From assembly GCA_947172415.1 (NCBI GenBank), contig OX359193.1, positions 5,760,501 through 5,824,500 of the forward strand: DNA of 64,000 bases. The letters run 5' to 3'. Every line of letters starts with the position of its first letter. Position 1 is the stretch's first letter. Under the pieces are notes generated by a model. The model was given only the letters and a program-made list of their open reading frames with translations. It was not told the origin of the DNA and made no database searches. Made by a program: the position numbers and the translations under genes. Origin of the DNA: Chondrosia reniformis. Its lineage: Eukaryota > Porifera > Demospongiae > Chondrillida > Chondrillidae. Below, one piece after another: positions 58,401 through 64,000 of the stretch.

Positions 58401-61400
58401 CCAATGGCCAACACTGTAACTGAGGCTACACTGGAGCTGTACAGCCGCATTGTGAAGGAGCTACCTCCTACCCCCTCCAAGTTCCACTACATCTTCAACC
58501 TGAGAGACCTCTCTCGTATCTATCATGGGATGTGCTTGACTACACCAGACAGGTTTGAGACAAAGGAACAGTTTGTGAGGGTTTGGAGGAACGAGTGTTT
58601 GAGAGTCTTTTATGACAGACTTACAACTTCGAAAGATAAGCAACTTGTCTCAGTAAGCTAATACATATGCACAACTCAAAAACTATATTTGCTATGCCAA
58701 CTGAGCAGCCTCTATTAAGTATTCACTTGTAAATGTGTGTCAATACGTATATATGGAAGGTTGCACATGCGTATGTGGTCTATTTACAAGTTTACTTGAT
58801 ATAAAAATTTTCTTCCAAAGCCTTTAAATGGTGCAGTATTTGATTAAGTAGTATATGTATGTAGATGTGCTTTCAACATGAACAGTAGATAAGGAGATAC
58901 TGTAATATTGATACGTACATGTGGTTTGCTACTAGGGACATGTTGAGCAGCTGATTGAAGAGCACTTTCCTCATCAGAAGGATTTTGCTATAAAAGACCC
59001 AATACTTTTTGGGGACTACAGAACAGCCCTCAACCCAGACTTGCCAAGGTTGTATGAAGACGTGCAAGACTTTGAAGCTGTTAAAGCCATTTTTGATGAG
59101 GTACGTAAATACTGTACTTATTCAGACGTACGTATAGTTGTTTTGGTACAACTGTTTATGTATATAATAGCTGCATGCATTAGCCAGATCAATACATATA
59201 TGTCCTAACAATACCTCTACATATGTACGTAGGTACTGGCTGAATACAATGAATCTCACAATGCAATGAATCTTGTATTGTTTGAGGACGCATTGGAACA
59301 TTTAACTCGCATTCATAGAGTCATACGCATGGATCAAGGGCACGCTTTGCTGGTCGGTGTCGGGGGGAGTGGCAGACAAAGCTTAGCTCGTTTGGCTGCC
59401 TTTGCTGCGGGATGCGAAGTGTTTGAGATTACCCTTTCAAGAGGCTATGGAGAGAATGAGTTCAGAGAGGACCTGAAAAGCCTTTACAATAAACTAGGTA
59501 TTGAGAATAAGAGAATGGTATTTCTCTTCACCGATGCTCATGTAGCCCAGGAAGGCTTTCTGGAGTTGATTAATAACATGCTGACTAGTGGAATGGTTCC
59601 AGCACTGTTTCCAGATGATGAGAAAGATGGCATACTAAACCAAATCAGAGACGAGGCACAAAGAAAAGGAGTTCTTCCCACAAAGGAGGCGTGTTGGATG
59701 TACTTTATCTCAAAGTGCACCAGTAATCTCCACATTGTTCTTGCTATGTCTCCTGCCGGTGAGACATTGAGGAACCGGTGTCGTAACTTTCCAGGTCTAG
59801 TTAATAATGCTTCGATTGACTGGTTCACTGCATGGCCCAAGCAAGCTCTTGAAGCAGTTGCCACACAGTTTCTGGCAGAAGTAAGGTTTCTCTCAACTGT
59901 AATCCTTTATACTTTAGTTTTCAAAGTTGTACATTATGTACTGTATATGTATCTATGTATAAGATTCTTTCTATACCGATATTTTATAAATTTAACTTAA
60001 TTTTGGTGCCTTAATGAACTATAGAGATATTTCTGAAAGCAACACTTTCCTTAGTGACGATGAGGTGCAGTTGTGTATTCATTAAGGCACCAAAATTATT
60101 AAGTTAACTTTAGTTGCTCTTAGTGTGTATATAGCATTTGCCTACACTTAGCAAATATTTGTTTTAATGACTGTCCCCATCAGAATCCCATGTATTGTAG
60201 ATGCCTGCTGTACATGCCTATACGTACATGTTTATAAATGTTCTGCAGAATGACCAAGTTCCGGAGGAGCACAAGGAGAATGTGGTCAACCACATTGTGC
60301 ATGTCCATCTCTCAGTTGGTAACTACAGCCTGGAGTTTGCTCAGAAGCTTCGCAGAGTGAACCATGTCACTCCAAAGAACTATCTGGACTTTATCAACAG
60401 ATACGCAGTGCTCATTAAACAAAAAGATAAAATGGTGTTAGATCAGGTTAGTGACATGCAAGCCTAAATGGATTTCCTTATTGTTCCAGTCTATACAATG
60501 TGTATAGACTGGAATTATGCATTATTCCAAAAAACATTCATAATGTACGTATATACGTACGTATATGTACATATTGGATCTTACTTCCAGAATTGTTATA
60601 CTTTTACAGTGTCAAAGACTCAGTAGCGGTTTGACCAAAATCTTGGAGGCTTCTGAGCAGTTGAGTGTATTGAATGAGAAGCTGGAGGTGCAGAAGGTGG
60701 CTGTCACAGAGAAGAGCACAGCATGTAATGTTCTTCTTGAGGACATTCAGAGCAAGACTTCACAGGCCAATGAAAAGAAAGAACTGGCAGAGAAGAAGAG
60801 CATAGAAATAGAGGAGCAAAACAAAGTCATTGCTGTGGAAAAGGTGAACCTTTTAAAATGTTACATACATAACATCCAGCCTGTCCAACAAGCTCTCTCT
60901 TTATAACCTCCCAGGCTGAGGCAGAGCAGGCCCTTGCTGAGGCCCTTCCAGCCCTTGAGGAGGCCAGACTAGCTCTGGATGATCTTGATAAGTCAAACGT
61001 GACAGAGATTAGGTCCTTTGCCAAGCCTCCTACAGAGGTACAAGCTGTCTGCGAGTGCATTGTGGTCCTCAAGGGCTACAAGGAGATTAGTTGGAAGACA
61101 GCTAAAGGAATGATGGCAGACACAAACTTTCTTGCTTCACTTAAAGGAATGAAAGTGGATGACATTACCGGTAATCAGGTAAGTACAGAGGCTCTCCTAG
61201 ATCACTAACGTATGTACCTTGGTGTAAGACAATCATTGTTTTGGAAGGTCATTGTGTATATTTCATGTATTTAGGTACTTACTGTCAGCATCCTGATTCA
61301 TAGTATTAAATGTAGAGTGTTTTTGATACATGTATGGATGTAGTATGTAAGAAAATGGTGTTTACTAAGTACCAATGTTGTCTGTAGGTTAAGGCCGTCC

Positions 61401-64000
61401 AAGGAAGGCTGTCTAAAATGAATGTAGATATAACACGTATGAAAGAGATTAGTGTAGCTGGTGGAGGTCTGTACAAGTTTGTACTTGCAGTCATGGGATA
61501 CTGTGCCGTTGCCCGGGAGATTAAGCCTAAGAGGGAGAAGGTTGCTCTATTGGAGAAGAACTTTCAGATGAGCAAACGTGAGTTGGAGAAGATTCAAAAG
61601 GAGCTGTCAGCAATAGAAGAGCAGCTGGGACAACTAGATAAACAGTACCAGGCTGCTATACTGGAGAAACAGCAGTTACAGGAAGAAGCAGAGATTATGG
61701 AACGAAGACTGATAGCAGCTGATAAACTGATTACTGGTTTAAGTTCTGAGAAACAGCGTTGGAAGGTGGATCTAGAGGATTTGAAGAAAAAGCGTATCAA
61801 ATTGTTGGGTGACTGTCTTCTTTGCTCTTCTTTCTTGAGCTACGTTGGTGCTTTCTCCTGGGACTTTCGAAAACACATGTTGAATGAAGAGTGGTTGAAA
61901 GATGTCAGCGACCGTAAGATTCCCTTAAGCCAGCCCTTCAAGTTGGAGGCTCTGTTGACAAATGATGTGGAAATCAGTCGCTGGACCTCAGAGTCCCTTC
62001 CTCCAGATGAGCTCTCTATCCAGAATGGTATCTTGACCACCAGAGCCAGCCGGTACCCTCTCTGCATTGATCCACAGCAGCAGGCCCTCAACTGGATCAG
62101 GAAGAAAGAAGAGAAGAACAATCTAAAGGTATTTCAGGTTTTATAAAGTATATACATACGTACATATGTACATGTATACATTGTCATAATGTAAATAATG
62201 TTTGCATACATATGTACATATATGTGCGTACAGTACATAAACAAATGTAGGGCAATGTTTATATATGTACATGTTACTTTATCTTTGTATTCAGGTGTGT
62301 ACATTCAATGATCCTGACTTTTTGAAGCACCTGGAAATAGCCATCAAGTTTGGGTTTCCATTCTTGTTCAGAGATGTGGATGAGTACATTGATCCTGTCA
62401 TTGACCCAGTACTTGATAGAGCTGTCAAAGGTGAGTCCCAATACTGGAAGCTTGATAGTATTTGATATCTAGGATCGGGGGGTGGGGGGAGTTCTAGTAC
62501 CTGAAGATATGTCTCTTAGGGGTCTGGGGGCATGGCCTCCAGGAGTTTTGTATTGTAGCCCTCTGAGATTGATTCTAATGCAATCTGAGAGGTAGCTATC
62601 GTATTTAGGAACAACAATTCCTACTCTGTATTAATTAAGTTAGTTCGTACAGAGTGATATTACATAACCACTAAAATATATTGTATTTGATATGTACGTA
62701 TACGTAGTTTATAATTAGTCCACATAACTTCTCAGAGGTATGAGTGAACTGAAATTTGGTAACCATTGTAACTTATTGGACATGCTCATTTCATGTGATA
62801 TACTGAAAACATTACTGATTCTACAACTGGGTAATACTGTTTGTGATGGAAATCCTAAAAAGACAATTTATAATCATTGCTATTAATCTGTTTTCTTATT
62901 ATTAATTGTAAACCTCATTAGTTGCAATTTTTGTAATAGTTGCATGTGAAAATTACTTAACAAATTATGTGTTTCTATAGGCACTGGCAACCGCTTGACT
63001 ATTACCTTGGGTGATAAAGAAGTTGACTTTGATCCCAACTTTAAACTCTATTTAAACACAAAGCTGTCTAATCCCAAATACAGCCCTGCCATCTTCAGTC
63101 GCTGTATGGTGATCAACTATACGGTGACCTTAAAAGGCCTGGAAGATCAGCTTCTCTCAGTGATTGTGGGATTTGAGAGGAGAGACATAGAAGAGCAAAG
63201 AGAACAACTTATTCAATCAACAAGGTAACTTTATCATGTGTTAAATGAAGTATATACATATGTACCATACCCTTCCTACAATGATTATAATGAATAGGAT
63301 TTAATAATGTATTATTTTTTTAGTTTACTTCATGGGTCAATGAAATATATTGTACAGCTATTTCTGTACAGGGTTCGCACCTTATTAGGTCAGAAGGTAC
63401 ACTCTCTGTAGTCACTTCCCATCCAAATGTTAATGTATATACTTGTTGATACAGTAACATATTTTAGCATTTCATTTACTAGTAATTTATTCTCATTTAA
63501 TAAGAATAACTAAACTTTACCTAAGTGATTTATATTTCATGTAATATAAGAGTTACTATGTCTTCTATAATTGAACCTGCACCTATCTATTCTTCCTACT
63601 GTAAGACTCAGTTTCAATTCCCAACTGTATCAGTTGTCTTTGGCTTTGCATCACAGTGATCTGCTAATGGTCTCTAATAAGAAGCCAGAAATACTTCATT
63701 AGTGATTCAACTATCATCTTCTCCTTTTCATTACTGCTCTTATGCAATAGATCTTTGTGAGAATCTACACTAGAGCTCCACTCTTTGCTGCTGTAATTAA
63801 GTACCAAATCTGGCTGTGTTTGTTCTTTAGCTCATTGCACTCCTCAGAGCAACTGAGAAAGCAAGATGCACAGACTTTCTAATGTAGCAATCATTGAGAA
63901 TTACTCTACTTGCTCATTTTTGTACCTACGTATATGTACGTATGTATGTAAATCATCATTTTTCTCTGTATGGTTGTCATGCATATGAGATTAAGAAAAC
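37173..64000 (+). CDS. DNAH10: Axonemal dynein heavy chain 10 (3' end outside window)
   Basis: A dynein heavy chain of ~4,500 residues in the family; 47 exons here give ~3,770. DNAH10 is the beta-type heavy chain of the two-headed inner-arm dynein (I1/f) of motile cilia. The N-terminal tail matches DNAH10 closely ([66 protein letters not shown]). Motor: AAA1 P-loop GPAGTGKTE (~2003), with CFDEFNRI and [19 protein letters not shown]2 GPTGGGKS (~2285); AAA3 GESGTSKT (~2643); AAA4 GVGGSGRQS (~2990). Stalk coiled coils flank the microtubule-binding region (60610-62128), then AAA5 begins ([17 protein letters not shown]). All four nucleotide sites look intact. AAA6 and the C-terminal domain lie beyond the window. 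No frameshift or stop interrupts it. Confidence 0.95.
40372..40448. repeat. (TC)n microsatellite abutting a splice acceptor
   Basis: About 38 TC dinucleotides run directly into the TAG acceptor of the DNAH10 exon starting at 40450. The microsatellite therefore is the polypyrimidine tract of this intron. Confidence 0.95.
43836..43986. repeat. 28-bp tandem repeat in a DNAH10 intron
   Basis: About five units containing CATAGATACAATACATATAC, the later ones also TACGTACTGTG. Rightward units are nearly identical. Confidence 0.9.
45810..45817 (+). promoter_or_regulatory. TATA box of the nested protease gene
   Basis: TATAAAAG lies 30-37 bp before the protease start codon, inside the DNAH10 intron. 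The spacing implies a very short 5' leader. A canonical TATA box supports independent transcription of the nested gene. Confidence 0.55.
45847..46911 (+). CDS. Secreted trypsin-fold serine protease, nested and intronless
   Basis: 354 codons without introns inside the 3-kb DNAH10 intron 44792-47821. Residues 1-18 are a signal peptide ([15 protein letters not shown]); 19-113 form a charged propeptide ending in the dibasic-type site VSKR before IIVGTDD, as expected for zymogen activation. The catalytic triad is present: His156 in TAGHCVYG, Asp206 in YDMAF and Ser300 in GGYSGGPF. The core resembles the glutamyl-endopeptidase/V8-like branch of S1 proteases ([24 protein letters not shown]) more than digestive trypsin. 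A Cys-rich insert (~249-293, eight or nine Cys in short spacing) precedes the serine and ends in short disulfide-type pairs. Substrate preference is not predictable here. It has its own TATA-like box and a polyadenylation signal downstream. Confidence 0.85.
   Translation: MQLKLSWILLLALKTVLTSPLGGDIYQEATLERSEELRNKDLEDLEISAPKEETHSFTSEKVDKNRWVSIDKYGIKRESSDSEVIQILQKAANIQSSVATEPSQPLHHQVSKRIIVGTDDRFPGSTAAYPGRATGFLMSGCTAFLIGPYHAVTAGHCVYGLGGWKVSQDDLDLDLRRDCGREGYYMEWEQAWVLNGWLYGFDFNYDMAFILYNENTRSRDWLGIAYERDLPSESLLCGYPSDKTRWNICPPNCFYCSSCSSPYSSHCTPTCTYSGLILNCTRTLTCRRISHYCDSVGGYSGGPFYMYSPTYSYWLAYGVQSSGDNATNYAVQFTPDRIMLLRNFTCYNGGYNCD
47173..47178 (+). terminator. Polyadenylation signal AATAAA downstream of the protease
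   Basis: AATAAA ~260 bp after the protease stop, within the host intron. It gives the nested gene a plausible 3' end before the next DNAH10 exon at 47822. Confidence 0.45.
48058..48180 (+). mobile_element. Dispersed repeat family A, copy 9 (partial)
   Basis: Contains AGAAGGAGAAAACTCTTGTA, CATCCCAAGCTCTCACTAG and ATAGGCCTTTACGCTAATGT. It lies in the DNAH10 intron, next to the TTAA-flanked element. Confidence 0.7.
48408..48530 (+). pseudogene. HIRAN-like domain fragment inside the TTAA element
   Basis: The frame reads [19 protein letters not shown] followed shortly by VVGHLPR. That is the pattern of HIRAN-like domains (acidic/N-x-x-D-x-x-Ala-V core, then GHLPR/K) found in many transposon-associated invertebrate proteins. 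The frame runs on into repeat-encoded residues and has no upstream partner, so it is a remnant. The family call rests on pattern only. Confidence 0.5.
48529..48672. repeat. 24-bp minisatellite within the TTAA element
   Basis: Six units containing CTCGGACGGAGAAGGCACAG or close variants. Both strands stay open across it ([12 protein letters not shown] on plus, [12 protein letters not shown] on minus). Confidence 0.9.
52300..52523. mobile_element. Short inverted-repeat element (MITE-like)
   Basis: The ends AGTAGGGATCG and, on the other strand, AGTAGGGATGG form short inverted termini around ~220 bp in a DNAH10 intron. A frame inside is open for 64 codons but is not recognisable. Confidence 0.4.
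53619..53845 (-). mobile_element. Dispersed repeat family A, copy 10 (full length)
   Basis: The clearest copy: CATTTTCCTACATGCTATAT, AGCCTATAGGGGAACTAAAC, GAGAGCTTTGGATGAAGATA, CCACTGGGTCAGACAGCC, GGGAATTCCACCCTTCATCA, GTGATCCTGGGA, and a T-rich end TTGTCTTTTTCTTAACTTGA. In the DNAH10 intron between the two AAA1 exons. Confidence 0.8.
54959..55169 (-). mobile_element. Dispersed repeat family A, copy 11 (full length)
   Basis: Same block order as copy 10, including GGTCTATAGGGAACTAACTA, CCACTGGGCCAGATAGCTGT and ATCAGTGATCCTGGGAATC, with a T-rich tail. In the intron before 55236. Confidence 0.8.
58008..58195 (+). mobile_element. Dispersed repeat family A, copy 12
   Basis: Opposite orientation to copies 10 and 11: GAAGACAAAGATTCCCAGGA, GAAGGGTGGAATTCCCAGAA, CTGTATCCTCATCCAAAGCT. 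In the DNAH10 intron after 57918. Confidence 0.8.
59992..60107. mobile_element. 116-bp inverted-repeat element
   Basis: Arms of ~26 bp (TTAACTTAATTTTGGTGCCT and its near-complement at the right end) surround ~60 bp. It sits 112 bp after the exon end at 59880. It is a small MITE or hairpin; no open frame. Confidence 0.6.
60487..60513. repeat. Short perfect palindrome
   Basis: CCAGTCTATACA followed after a few bases by TGTATAGACTGG. A 12-bp-arm hairpin in a DNAH10 intron. Confidence 0.8.
63225..64000 (+). other. DNAH10: Incomplete DNAH10 intron at window end
   Basis: Begins with the GTAAC donor after the QLIQSTR-type exon, leaving phase 2. I found no exon resembling the next DNAH10 segment before base 64000, and no other gene. 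Confidence 0.6.

Larger units (their letters stand above)
37173..63224 (+). other. DNAH10: DNAH10 exon map
   Basis: Frame-consistent exons: 37173-37389, 37523-37675, 37758-37786, 37875-38965, 39149-39347, 39543-39659, 39827-40075, 40450-40626, 40695-40851 (alternative end 40932), 40999-41213, 41478-41738, 42019-42207, 42406-42566, 42633-42870, 43126-43215, 43483-43647, 44071-44229, 44405-44593, 44689-44791, 47822-48000, 48935-49356, 49855-50035, 50186-50308, 50440-50673, 51027-51250, 51412-51580, 51899-51999, 52940-53123, 53212-53499, 53899-54234, 54451-54642, 54705-54823, 55236-55530, 55762-56022, 56387-56911, 57252-57404, 57561-57695, 57780-57918, 58393-58652, 58936-59100, 59233-59880, 60249-60446, 60610-60843, 60915-61178, 61388-62128, 62295-62430, 62981-63224. 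All junctions are GT-AG and phases agree throughout. Confidence 0.85.

Overview
The window is nuclear DNA of an animal. Its genes are split by many short GT-AG introns, it carries two Pol III-type tRNA genes, and it encodes metazoan-type proteins: a TEX264-like protein, TEDC1, TBCE, NADPH-cytochrome P450 reductase, ASPHD2 and axonemal dynein DNAH10. It is AT-rich and compact, with gene gaps of 22-400 bp. TACGTA-type runs and a ~200-bp dispersed repeat fill introns and gaps. I read it as an early-branching invertebrate, possibly a demosponge. That taxonomic call is inference.

Layout. 1-971 (+): 3' end of a TEX264-like gene. 1370-2584 (-): single-exon TEDC1, 22 bp head-to-head with a 21-exon gene at 2607-12968 (+). 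That gene encodes a ~2,275-aa scaffold with three proline-rich repeat arrays, two SAM domains, two RA-like domains, one PDZ domain and coiled coil; a tRNA-Ile(GAT) lies in one of its introns. Then come four minus-strand genes in tandem, with gaps of 140-304 bp (read right to left): ASPHD2 (35852-36970), POR (28189-35624, with a tRNA-Trp in an intron), a SPOC-like/proline-rich/RS-rich protein (18373-27885, middle exons unresolved) and TBCE (13367-18233). DNAH10 (37173 to beyond 64000, +) is head-to-head with ASPHD2. I traced 47 of its exons, about 3,770 residues, reaching past the stalk into AAA5. A complete intronless secreted trypsin-fold protease gene (45847-46911) is nested in one DNAH10 intron, on the same strand.

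The genes do not form one pathway, but three act on microtubules: TEDC1 (delta/epsilon-tubulin complex, centriole triplets), TBCE (tubulin folding) and DNAH10 (inner-arm axonemal dynein). The DNAH10/ASPHD2 intergenic region has a degenerate RFX X-box-like site. Repeats are abundant: 12 copies of a dispersed SINE/MITE-like element, a 185-bp perfect-looking foldback element, a TTAA-flanked piggyBac-like element carrying a HIRAN-like fragment, and many minisatellites, including ten near-identical tandem 50-bp units in a POR intron.

Exon edges were placed by hand from GT/AG sites, reading-frame continuity and family conservation. They are most secure for DNAH10 and the SAM/RA/PDZ gene, approximate for POR and TBCE, and incomplete for the SPOC-like gene.
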